Shown here in pieces: positions 48,301-58,778 of a stretch of 64,000 bases of DNA. Every line of letters starts with the position of its first letter. Position 1 is the stretch's first letter. The notes under the pieces were generated by a model, which did no database searches, was not told the origin of the DNA, and saw nothing but the letters and a program-made list of their open reading frames with translations. The position numbers were made by a program, and so were the translations under genes. This DNA is from Pristionchus mayeri (lineage: Eukaryota > Nematoda > Chromadorea > Rhabditida > Neodiplogasteridae): assembly GCA_036245805.1 (NCBI GenBank), contig BTRK01000006.1:23406365-23470364 (forward strand), read 5' to 3'.

Positions 48301-51300
48301 ACATAAAGATGCATTCTTATATTTGCCATGTAGGAGACTCAATGAACGATGCGATAATTCTGTTTGGTCAGGATCTCGTGTACGAAGTAGCGGCCAGAAT
48401 GGGCTTCGATTTCGATGGAATAATCGCCTTAGCAGATGATGAAGACGATGGAAAGGGAGGTGAGCGGATACTCATGCAGCTTCTCATGATATCATTTTTA
48501 TTATTAATTTTGTTTAAATTTGATTTCAATTAGATCTAAGATAATCAATATCTTTGTAGGCAACAAAACGCCTAAGAGGAGATCTTTGAAAGGTGAATAT
48601 TTATTATTGGGGTGTCCGGAAAGTTCGTATAATTTTTTGTTTTTATTTTTTATTCAATGCTTTACAATTCTCAGTGACCAATGTATGCCCCCTTCTTTCT
48701 CACTACCTCCCTCCAGCGATTGGGCAGGGTCTCGATTCCTCTCTTCCAGAATGCGGGTTTCTTCGAGACCGCCCAGTTCACGAAAGCCCTCACAACTTCA
48801 TCTCGATTCTTGAACTTCTTTCCTTTGCAGAAGTCAGAGAGAGAGCGGAAGCAGTGGTAGTCGCATGGGGAGAGATCCGGGGAATACGGTGGATGGGGAA
48901 TCCTCTCGATCTTCAGCTCGTCCATTTTCTTCTGGTTCATATTCGCTCGATGTGGGCGAGCATTGTCCATCAGAAGAAGAATTTTGCCCTGGTTCAGGAG
49001 TCTGGGAGGGACTCTGATCGCGACATCTTTCAGTTGTTCAGAGAAGAGGTCGGCATTGATGCTGGTGCCAGGGGCGAGGATCTCCCAGTAGATGGGACCG
49101 AGCACTGAGAAGAAGAAGCAGAGGAGTTCCTTCTTTCCGTGCTCTTCCTTCTTCGGGACGGGCGTGGGCTTCTCATCTGCATCCACCCATTGCAGTTTCC
49201 TCACAGGGTTATCGTACGTGATCCACTTCTCATCTGTAGCGATGATGGAATTGACCCATCGAAGATTGGATCTACGATGGAGTAATTCCCGACAGACTTG
49301 AACACGATTTTTCAGCTGTTCGGGGGAGAGGTCATGGGGAATCACTTGTGGGAGTTTCGGCTTCTTCCCAGATCGATGGAGGATATCGGACACCGTTGAT
49401 CTGGTAGTACCAGTATCCTTCTTCAACTCACGCACACTGGCCATGGGCTTGCGCTTCAGTGTGCGGAGAACGAGAGGCTGATCGAGGGAGGGAGGGCGTC
49501 CAGAGCGGGGTTGATCATCGAGACCAAACTCCCCTTTCTTGAAGCGGGAGAACCACTTATAGCAGAAGGGTATGGAGGGGGCGTCAGCTCCTTCCGACTG
49601 GGCCAGGGCAGAGTGGGCATCCTTCACGGATCGGCCAAGACGGTAGTAATGAAGTAAAACTGCTCGGAGGTAGAGATGGGAGTCCATCACAAGAATCAAT
49701 GTAGCAACTAGGAGACTGATTAAATCCTCTCACTACTCAACGTCAGAATGATGCAATACATTGTTGACAAATAGATTGCGCAATCACTGCATTTGATCGC
49801 GAACTGACTTTTTTCCTAAGCATTATACGAACTTTCCGGACACCCCAATAAAATATTCCAAAATAGATGTAATTTGTGTGATGATCATAATATCAGGTTG
49901 ATTCATAAGTTTCGCTCCAAGACTTTTCTATAGTTTACTCGCTTGTGGTTCACTTGTGTTCAGGGCTACTTTGGCATTATTTGAGTGACAATAGGTGCAC
50001 ATAAATTATTTGTTTTACGTGAATCTATTCCACTTCGTTCTGCAGTAAAAAAATATTTTTCGAAAAGTGACGAATTGACCGGTTTTTGAGTAGTGTGTTC
50101 AAGCCGCTGCTTAAACAAAACGAATGTGATAAAATTGCTGTATTTTTGTGAAGTAAGTAAGTGAGTGTCAACGTTTCCGATAAACACTTGAAAACGGAAT
50201 TTCAGACTCTCTCGAGGGGCGCGCATATTAGGGTGTCCGGAAAGTTTTTAGAATTTTTTTCCGGAGGAACGTAAACTCCGCTGTATCGATTGCCGATCCC
50301 AGATGTCAACACTATTGAATAGAGTATCCATTGCCCAATCACACATGCCAGCTGATTTGCATCAACTGCTCTCTATTGTTGTCAACACAAGTTAATGTAA
50401 TGGATACTCTAATTACCCAAACTCACGTTTTCATAAAATTGTTTGTTTTTCTGTACGGCTTCCTCTTAATGATATCATCATAGTATGTTCACAGTTTCAT
50501 AGCGTATGATTTACTTTATATTTATACTGAATCAGAAAAAAATCGGCACATTGCTTTATCTGGAAAAATTAAAAATACCAAAAACATCTGAACCGTAATT
50601 TCAATTTTTTCGATGAAATTGCATGATCAAACAAATATTTGTTATATTAGGTTGAACAGAAAGTCTTTATAAACTTTTTATTTCAATTCTTCTGACAATA
50701 AAGCGCAAGAGCGAAATCAAACGTATGCACCATTGTTATCTACGACAAATCTCCAACGTTCAGGCAACTTATGGATTCCCTCCTTATAGAACCCATCTCG
50801 GCGCGAATCAAAATATTGCTTGAGTGCGGCCTCGATCGCCCCACGGGAAGTGAAGGATCTCTGATCGAGATGACGGGTCAGATCCGAGAACAACCAATCA
50901 TCCGAAGGGGCCAAGCCAGGAGAATACGGTGTATGAGGGAGAACCATCCAGCCATATTTGGACAGCTCCTGCTTGACCTGCCGTACAACATGGGGTCGGG
51001 CGTTATCGTGTTGATAGTACACTTTCTTGCCGTTCAGGGCAGATTGTGCGGATTTCTTCTTGAGATTTCGTAGTTGTTTAGTGTAGACATATCCAGTAAT
51101 TATCCGCTCCTCGGGTAGGAGCTCCCAGTAAATCGGGCCATCCACTCCCCACCAGGCAGAGAGCAAGATTTTCATAGGGTGAAGGTCAGGCTTTGCGACG
51201 TCCTGTGGGGTCTCATTGGCATCCACCCACGGTGCCTTCCTATGGTGATTCTCATAGCAGACCCACTTATCGACCCCTGTTATGAGACGGTCCACCCATC

Positions 51301-54300
51301 GATCTCCAGCGTGAAGAGTGAGTAGAGAAAGGGAATCGTCGACACGGTGGTCAAACTGGTCTTGGGTCAATTTGTGGGGTATGAAACGGCCTAGCTTCTT
51401 CTTCTTGCCAATGGAGACCAATCATTTTACGATGGTGCTTTGCGATACCCCAAGTGTGGCTGCCATGTCGCGGGTATTTGGAAAGGATCCAATTCCACTA
51501 CGATCCGTAGCGCATCCAAATCCAGCTCGGGTGGCCTCCCAGACCGGTCATGATCATCCATGGAAAAGTCCCCCTTCTCGAAGAGTTGGTACCAATTGCG
51601 CATGGTCTGGTAGTGAGTGGCATATGAATCGTACACTTCAGCCAACTGACGTTCCTATTCCTTCATTGTAGTGTGAGAGAGGAATACGAATAACAGAACG
51701 TTGCGGATGTGCAAGGCCGTGTGAACAAACATCGTGATCTTACTAGTAGCAGAATGAAAGGCGTGGAATGGGGAGTTGTTGACCACATAGTCCCTTTGTC
51801 ATTTGTTATTCACTAGAGGCGAGGGAACACCAAAGGTCTCGTGCACTGAGCAGTGATCGAGCAAAACAGTTTATAAAGACTTTCTGTTCAACCTAATACT
51901 ATTTTTCCCCAAGCTAGCAAAATGTTCTTTTTAGAATGTAATATTGAGTACCGCTAAACATCTCCAATTATCGCATAGTAAAATTGTCGTTTGATTTGAT
52001 CGAACTACGAAATAACACATCTTTTCCACATGGAGTGTGATCAGTTATTAATTCTAGCGTTCATTAAATACAACACAAAGACACTAGTGAAGCACACTAG
52101 AGTAATTTTGGGCACGTCTATTTTCAAAATAGTTAGTTAGCGGCAGAAAACATTCGTGGCCATGTGCAGGAAAAATATTAACTTCGAAAACGTGATTGTT
52201 AGCCATTAGAGTATCCATTACATAAAGTTGTGTTTAAAACAGGGGAGAGCAGTTGATGCAAATCCCATGGCATGTGTGATTGGGCAATGGTTACTCTATC
52301 CAATAGTGTTGACATCTGGGATCGGCAATCGATACATCGGAGTTTACGTTCCTCCGAAACAAAATTCTAAAAACTTTCCGGACACCCCAATAGTGAAAAT
52401 TAGCGAAACTGGCCATCAAATTTCGATTTTGCGATTATTCCAAATGTGGCTTTTGAATGGAATGCTGAATTTCCACAATCCACATGGTAAATCCACATTT
52501 AATGGTAGCATCCACATGATATACTCTTCCACTTCTGATAAATTTAAGACCATTAGCTCGTTCATCAGAAATTCGCAGCTCCAAGAAACAAATTCCGCAA
52601 TATTCAAGAATTTAAAACTATGAAATTACTGCTTATCTGGTCAGACAGTTTCAAGGCTGATCCGATCCAGGTCTACTATAAGAAAGTCCATGCAAAATAC
52701 TATACGAAAATAGCGTTGTTGTGGCGCTATCATGATTACGCAATGAGTACCATTCCATCAAATTGCTGTGCCAAATTTCAAGTATGTGGCATTTCGATCC
52801 TTGACATTCCAGTAGAATCGATTGATCACGTATGAGTATAGGTGCGCTATGGAGAGCGCACATGCACTAATATCACGCACAAAGGAATGATAGATTTGAT
52901 AAAGTTCGAAGCAAATTATAGTTGAAAAACTTCAGGCGTGAAAATGGAGCGAAAGTTATGAATCAACCTAATATGTTCAGCAGCTGAACTCGATCTTGAA
53001 TGAATGGATGATTTATAGGAATGGCGGAAGTCTCTTCTACGCCCACATCCTCCCTTGGGAGAAAGGAAGGGGAGGAGAAGATGAGAGAGGACAGGAGACT
53101 CCTTCTCTCCCGACCCCATTATCTCGGTACTTTGGCCCATCCCGATTATTTGTGAGAGGTGTAGTATTGCAGGAATGATTCACGGCGCACTCAAAACGGC
53201 CAATTTCGATTCAAGAGCAGAAGCACTAGCGATAGTCTTCAAAGCAGAGGTCCGAAATCTGCACATCTTGTATGACATGCGCCAAGTAATAAGAGTAGCA
53301 TAATGCGATTTTTGACTGTAGCTATTGAATCAATCATGAATTGGCCCTCGAATCACAACTGAAATGCCGTTAACTGAATCTCTTGCTGTTCAGAACGTTC
53401 CTCCTTTCAGATGGATGTATATCGTTCATTGACGGACAATGGACTGCGTGCTCTCGCTCTCGAGTGCTTCGGAATGTTCTGTTAGTCGTCTCCATACACC
53501 GTACCACCTCAATAGTTGATTACTACCTATTGATGATGCAAAGTGCTAGTAGTAGGATATGCACATCGTTGTATGTAGAACCTGTGCTAGGATGATACTG
53601 ACAGAATTCTAAATGGAATGACTTGTCGATTTTTACAGGTCGCGATTCCTCCGATTTGGTCTATAAGATGGCCTCTAGATACATCGAATTCGTGTTGGAC
53701 TCTCTACTCCAAGTACGCATTCGCCCCTTTCGATTGCTTAATTTTTAAGAATTGCGTTTTAGAATAATCAAGGCTTTCGATTGATCAGATTAATTCCACT
53801 TTGGTTAACCCGAATAATATGGATTTATAGTTTGACTTGTCATTGCAGTCTCCCCCGCAAGTAGATGAGGGTACTATGGAAGAGGAAGCAGAGAAAGTAG
53901 ACGAGATGAAGACCAGAAAGAGAAAGAAGTGAGCTGGATCACTATTACTGTAAATCATAGTGAATTCAACTTTTTTTGTTTATTTTTTTTCTTTTATCAC
54001 ATTTCTTTCATCATGGTCAATTTTGAAAATGAGATATTTGGAGGAAGATTGATCGAGCAGTGCTCGATGAACTGGAGACGGAATACGGGAGGAGGGAGAA
54101 GGCAGAGAGGGAGAGGAGAGAAGTCGAGAGAAGGGGAAAGAGAGGAAGCATCAACCATACCAGGGTATATCACCTAACAGTCAATGATATTGCCAAATCG
54201 GGAAGATCACTGTATATAATTGATCTTTGATCTCTGCAGGGTCTTTGTCTGGCCGTGCTCTCTGACCTCATCGTATCCCAATCCCTCCCCAAGGTATTCT

Positions 54301-56855
54301 TTATTGTTGTAGAAATAATATTTCTACCGTATCCTCGACCATCACACTCGTTTAGATTCATGACCTGATGAAAGAAAGCGTGCACATGTTCAAGGTGCAC
54401 GATCTCTGTCTTCTCATGGAGAAAATGGTTCTCGATCAGGCGAGTTCACCCCCTCTCCATCCCATTCTCATCTATGCCAGTGAGACAATGGGCCAATGTT
54501 TTGATATGATTCCTACACGAAACGTCGCTCATTGGGTACGTTCTTCTTATTCGTAATTAGACTCCTTTCAGGATCTGGAGTTGGTATTCATGGTCGCCCA
54601 TTGCACATTCAAACTCTGTTTGTTTGACAGAGATGTGATGAAGCATATGGGCAAGATTGCGTCGCTGCTCATGTTCAAGTGAGGAGAGAGAGTGGGGATG
54701 ATTAGGGAATGGGAATGGGAGGAAGGAGGATGAGTAGGTTCATTGAAGAGTGTGGGCTGGATGTTTCGGATTGATTCAATTTGTGTTTATCCCTCAAATG
54801 AGACGAGTGAATGATCTCTCTCGCTCATCAGATCGATGCATCCTTCTTCATTCGCCCATTCTCGTCTTCGCTCCTGCGTCCTCTCTTTCTTCCCGCAATA
54901 CGGAGCGAAATCAAAGTTTGTTTAGCTTTAGTTGTTTTTCCTTATATTTTAAAACTGTATTATGAATCTATTTTTAATAATAATTGAATAGCTCATGAAA
55001 ATTAGCGTCTAATTTTCTGAAGTACAAGGATAATAATATATGGAACGATATCCCATCGGTGGTCTATTGCAGTCTGCACCAGATGTTGCTGGCAGAGGTA
55101 GTGGTGGGTATGCTCGCTATGATCAAGGAACGATCTGCCGACCACAAGAATATCATCGACAGAGGGGTAGGTCATTCTATTCAACCCCCTCAAGGGAACT
55201 CACTCACTCATTCGATTCCCTCACTCAGATGAACTCCTACTCTGCCATTTCGTACGTCTGCATTGCATCCGCTCCCTCTTCTCTCAAACTGAAGGATCTT
55301 TCGTCCAGTGTATGTTTATAATCATTTACTATCGTGTTTCGTTTTGTGTGATGCAGGATGCTGTCTCCCTCTGTAATCCCATCTCTCTCGATTTCAGACT
55401 GCCCACTCGGTGTTGCTGCAGAAGTTGGGAGACTTCCTCGTCAAGTGCGAAGAAGATGCGAGGGAGGACATCAGAGTGGACGCAGATTACTACAAGGTAC
55501 ACCACCTAGAATCATGGAAAGGATATTATTCACTGTTGTATTGAATTGGTAACGATCAATATCTTTTCAATTTATACTGTATCTTGGACATAGATTGATT
55601 AGTGTGTGTGCAGGCAGTTCTGGGTGCCATCTACGGGATGGAGTTCAGTGGAATGCCGGCAGCCAACCTCCGTATGATCTACACCATACTCCAGAATAAT
55701 ATGGATGTCAGTTAATCGAACACTTTTACGTTATAATTGATCGCCTTGCAATGGCGACGAAGGCAGTTATCGATATTTTTTTCACAAAAATATTTTGTCA
55801 GCTTCTCTCCCAATGGGACAGAGGAGGAGAATTGAAGAAGATGACAGTCGATCTCATCAAGAGAATCGGAAACGACCTCGATTGCCTCAATGAAATCGCA
55901 CGACTCAATAAGGTTCGCAGATGGATAACTGTATGCCCAAGTGAAAGCCACCCATTCGCAAGAGAGAGAGAGAAGATCACGAATGAATCGATAAAACATC
56001 ATTCTTGTTTTGTACAGAGTCTAATACGAATAGTTGTTCAATTCTTGCAGGCTCTGGGTATTAAAGTGAGGGAGGAGGAGGAGCGAATGCCAATCGAGAG
56101 AGAAGCCACTGAGAAGATCAAGGAACTACTCGAGAACCTGAAGGAGACTGGAAGGGATATCAGAGAGGTCTGCTCACATTACTACTCTACTTAGTTGTTC
56201 GGATGAGAACGGTCTATTGCGTTAAATGGTGATGATGCTGGTGCGTGAGGGTAGTGAGTGATCCTTCAGATCTCGCCAGTGGATGATGGTCGTCCCCTGA
56301 GAGTGGGAATGTGGACTCCGTTGAATAAGAAGAGAGGAAGAGAGGAAGAGATGAAAAGACTCATGTCCTCCCTTAAGAAAGAGGTCAGTACCAGATTGGT
56401 CGAGGTTGTGAGAGAACCCCCTGTAGGAAAATTTTAACCTTTTCCCATGATTAAATTTGTTCCAGGGATCATTCGGAGTTGCTATATGTATTCATTAGGA
56501 TTTCTAATGGTGTTCATTGCAGCCCGCTCGTTCGAAGTCGTATGCTGCGACTGCTGCAGCGGAGAGAAAAGAGAAGGAGGCTGCTACAGCTCAGGTCGGT
56601 CTATTTCCATTGTGGAAGGCATGAATAATCCCATCAATGAACTTTCGATTGTGGTTAGCATGAATATACAGTGCACCATATTAGTTTAAGTTCTTATTTT
56701 TTATATACACCGAAATGTGATTGGGAGGGGCAGGGACTATCTCGTACTCTGAGAGTGAGTGCACTCCGTCCTTGCAGACTTCTCCCGTTCGTCCCTCTAC
56801 TCGCAATCTCCGCAAACGAGGACCTCGCATGAGCACGATAGATGAGTCAGATTAA
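38618..56855 (+). CDS. capg-1: Condensin subunit CAP-G (HEAT-repeat kleisin-binding subunit) with AT-hook-rich N-terminal extension
   Basis: About 45 exons from ATG 38618 (MSDVETPPRRGRGRPPGS) to TAA 56853-56855. Exons 38618-42057 code ~500 residues of alternating acidic and basic sequence with AT-hook-like motifs (RGRGRPPG, PRGRPARKRG, KKKRGRPRK). From 42227 the sequence becomes folded and HEAT-like: KTIRNSLKSVF, VRSFFCYWVSNLLYYSKL, IVRISAISGLSILQDE, VNVRKAAIEELRP, IRKDAFIKLGRLKIEQFN, LLRFLDCVNHGDDVLHAL, LRALALECFGMFC, and a C-terminal MWTPLNKKRG then a basic tail ending STIDESD. These follow the order of CAP-G (NCAPG/Ycg1) landmarks: the SRLQD-like and NPEVRR-like HEAT repeats, LDVEN block, VRNLAVLCLGCCGL block and MTPLRG tail. 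CAP-G binds the kleisin CAP-H and DNA and helps compact mitotic chromosomes. The introns at 46937-48333 and 48593-52980 carry mobile elements. The junction across the first and the exon at 52981-53150 do not resolve in phase. Confidence 0.8.
42327..42356. repeat. (GA)n microsatellite
   Basis: About 15 GA units in a CAP-G intron, directly after the GTGAGG donor of the exon ending SKAKTK. Confidence 0.95.
43846..43864. repeat. Poly-G tract
   Basis: Nineteen consecutive G in a CAP-G intron, five bases after an exon end. Length is likely variable and error-prone. Confidence 0.95.
45754..45791. repeat. Perfect 15-bp hairpin in an intron
   Basis: AGGCTAGAGACAACT (45754-45768), an 8-bp loop TACGTAAC, then the exact complement AGTTGTCTCTAGCCT (45777-45791). 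No coding content. Too short for a MITE; the stem is also shorter than a usual pre-miRNA. Confidence 0.9.
47036..48276 (-). mobile_element. Mariner copy 2, transposase frameshifted
   Basis: 1241 bp flanked by TA, ends TTGGGGTGTCCGGAAAGTTC and near complement. Transposase frame on minus from ATG 48127; catalytic ATDEKWITYDN and LLLMDNARPHRA are present, but one base is missing relative to copy 3 near 47343 (in the codons for the MDELKI stretch), shifting the rest out of frame before the third Asp. It lies in a CAP-G intron, antisense to the gene. Confidence 0.92.
48607..49848 (-). mobile_element. Mariner copy 3, apparently complete
   Basis: 1242 bp flanked by TA (48605-48606, 49849-49850), with inverted ends TTGGGGTGTCCGGAAAGTTC and complement of about 28 bp. 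It carries an uninterrupted transposase (next entry). Inserted in the CAP-G intron only 14 bases after the splice donor at 48593, antisense to the gene. Confidence 0.95.
48671..49699 (-). CDS. Mariner transposase, intact
   Basis: 342 codons from ATG 49699 to the stop at 48671, the usual length for mariner (about 340-350). N-terminal HTH region with FCYKWFSRFKKGEFGLDDQ and SGRPP linker; first catalytic Asp in ATDEKWITYDN; second in LLLMDNARPHRA; third in YSPDLSPCDYHCFRSLSDF. Counting residues, 34 lie between the second and third Asp, the D34D spacing of true mariners. The C-terminus reads RGIETLPNRWREVVRKKGAY. It catalyses cut-and-paste transposition at TA sites in the nucleus. No stop or frameshift was seen, so activity is possible. 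The two sister copies in the window are broken. Confidence 0.93.
   Translation of the reverse strand: MILVMDSHLYLRAVLLHYYRLGRSVKDAHSALAQSEGADAPSIPFCYKWFSRFKKGEFGLDDQPRSGRPPSLDQPLVLRTLKRKPMASVRELKKDTGTTRSTVSDILHRSGKKPKLPQVIPHDLSPEQLKNRVQVCRELLHRRSNLRWVNSIIATDEKWITYDNPVRKLQWVDADEKPTPVPKKEEHGKKELLCFFFSVLGPIYWEILAPGTSINADLFSEQLKDVAIRVPPRLLNQGKILLLMDNARPHRANMNQKKMDELKIERIPHPPYSPDLSPCDYHCFRSLSDFCKGKKFKNRDEVVRAFVNWAVSKKPAFWKRGIETLPNRWREVVRKKGAYIGH
50228..52390. mobile_element. Middle MITE, inside the outer MITE
   Basis: Flanked by TA (50226-50227, 52391-52392). Ends TTAGGGTGTCCGGAAAGTTT and complement, related to the ends of the complete mariner copies, then ~150-bp inverted arms (for example TTGCCGATCCCAGATGTCAA at left, complement at right). 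Its own sequence is about 0.9 kb (50228-50644 and 51899-52390). Non-autonomous. Confidence 0.88.
50647..51896 (-). mobile_element. Innermost mariner of a different family, transposase broken
   Basis: 1250 bp flanked by TA (50645-50646, 51897-51898), ends TTAGGTTGAACAGAAAGTCT and complement. Minus-strand transposase: N-terminal part at 51645-51427 (NWYQLFEKGDFSMDDHDRSG), then a frameshift, then 234 codons 51421-50717 with VCYENHHRKAPWVDANE, VYYQHDNARPHVVRQ and YSPGLAPSDDWLFSDL. The first catalytic site reads TGVDKWV instead of the usual TGDEKWV. Ends LPERWRFVVDNNGAYV. Not functional as read. Confidence 0.92.
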
Positions 56856-57727
56856 GATGCAATCGAGTGGATTGCATTAATCGTCAGGGCCTACTCGCTT
56901 ATTGTTGTGCCCACTTTGGTTTGTTTGTTCGAGCGGAATCCTAATTTATAATATCTATGCTTGGCTTTTTATTTGTGATTCCATCTATTTGTTGCTTTCG
57001 TTTCTTTTCTCCTAATATCAGGTTCTATCGCAAAACATGTAAATGCTGGATCTCCCTTCCCCTATACGACTTTATCCCGATTCTCACTTCCCGATTATCG
57101 TATTCGTTTCACAATCGATTTCGCAAAGCCACACACTTCAAGTCTTTGCTGGTTCGAGCTTTGTTGCAGTTCTAGCTGATCTTTCTCCGGCTACCGGACT
57201 AAACTTCAGCTATTAGATAAGCACTCCTGAAGCTTCAGAAACCTGCGATAGAAAGTGAACAATGATTCTTCGAGCTTGGAAATTGAATCCCCCATACTGC
57301 ATACTCACTTAATTATTTTTTTAATGATTGTGACCTTATTGTTTACTTGTCTGACATATATCCCTCCCTCTTCCATATTTGCAATAATAACAAATGATCG
57401 TATTCATAACCGTAAAGAGTGGATTAAGCAAGTTCATGGTGCTGGCTAATTGAAATGAATAAATACAACATCGTAAAATCAAGAATGATATTCATCTGCA
57501 TGATCTCAAACTTTCCTGATCTCGAGAGGAGTAATCTTGACTTTGTCCTTTTTGAATGCAGCACTCGAATGGGAATCGAACGACGACGTCTCTGAAAGGA
57601 TCGAAATTCACGAATAGGGAAGAGTCAGCCCATGGCATTTGCAATCTTATTAGATTTTGATAATATTGTAACAATTCTAGAAAATTTGGAATTAGTTTTT
57701 GCAACTAAAATTCGTTAAGAGAAGATA
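56856..57727. other. 3' flank of CAP-G and intergenic sequence
   Basis: No exon recognised; AT-rich with several possible polyadenylation signals. Confidence 0.45.
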
Positions 57728-58778
57728 TCACGCCTCTCATGAGAGAATCGAGCTGAGGCTGGGAAAGGTGAAATTGGTTCTAACTAGTTTTGGCCATTCT
57801 AAGGCATGCCTGAGTGACCCCCGCAGTCTTATATTGCAGACTTCATTTTGGAGCTTCCTACACCGGGTCGCAATTCGGCATCACTCACTTCAAAGGTCAA
57901 TTTCTCGAAAACGGTGATAGATTGAGTAAAATTGACATCTGAGTGACCCCGGATCATTTTTTGAGCTCTATCGATCTATCTAAACCAATTTCTCTGAATC
58001 CGATTTTGAACGGCGGTACTTTGTAAGTCGATTTTCTCAAAAATGTAGGTGCAGAAGCAGCTTAAATTTTCTAAGTCAATGCAGCTCGGGGAGAACTTTC
58101 AAATGAGTGGTTTGCCAACAAAATACGGACACTTGTGTGAGAGTTTTGCCCCTTTTACGCGTTTCGATCATTTGAAGGCACTTATTTATCGTCACACCGC
58201 GCGTTTATGAGAGTTCAGAATGAAATTATCACTTTGTCCCTCGCTTCCCTATTGTCCTCACTCCTCCTTCATTCCCATAAAACGCGCGGTGTGACGAGAA
58301 ATAAGTGCCTTCAAATGATCAAAAAGCGTAAAAGGTGCAAAATTCTCACCCAAGTGTCCGTATTTTGTTGGCAAAACACTCATTTGAAAGCTCTCGCCGA
58401 GCTGCATTGACTTAGAAAATTTGAGCTGCTTCTGCACCTACATTTTTGAGAAAATCGACTTACAACGTACCGCCGTTCAAAATCGGATACAGAGAAATTG
58501 GTTTCAATAGATCGATAGAGCTCAAAAAATGAGCCGGGGTCACTCAGATTTCAATTTTACTCAATCTATCACCGTTTTCGAGAAATTGACCTTTGAAGTG
58601 AGTGATGCCGAATTGCGACCCGGTGTAGGAAGCTCCAAAATGAAGTCTGCAAAATAATACTTCGGGGGGTCACTCATGCATGCCTTAGGATGGCCAAAAC
58701 CGGTTAGAACTCAATTCACAATTTTCTTCCATTCCCATGAATGGCAAATTCAGCTCGATTCTCTCGTGAGAGGCGTGA
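57728..58778. mobile_element. Foldback MITE overlapping the end of the TIL-domain gene
   Basis: About 1.05 kb, flanked by TA (57726-57727, 58779-58780). Ends TCACGCCTCTCATGAGAGAA at left and the near complement (TTCTCTCGTGAGAGGCGTGA) at right. The arms match almost to the centre (CGCGCGGTGTGACG near 58280 pairs with the complement near 58195). The right end carries the last ~30 codons and stop of the minus-strand TIL gene. Confidence 0.88.

Larger units (their letters stand above)
49893..52971. mobile_element. Outer MITE of a three-level nest
   Basis: Flanked by TA (49891-49892, 52972-52973). Ends TCAGGTTGATTCATAAGTTT / complement AACTTATGAATCAACCTAA. Its own sequence is 49893-50225 on the left and 52393-52971 on the right (about 0.9 kb); the remainder is a second element. 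No transposase of its own recognised. Confidence 0.88.

Noticed and set aside
38618..56855. Identification of the large gene as cohesin STAG/SCC3
   Set aside because: Considered because STAG proteins also start with RGRP-type motifs, but the order of HEAT blocks and the MWTPLNKK tail fit CAP-G better, and the STAG-conserved domain is not seen.
57699..57917. 72-codon ORF in the left arm of the 57.7-kb MITE, containing YHASHERIEL
   Set aside because: It is the mirror copy of the sequence used as the TIL gene's C-terminus; there is no gene on this side.
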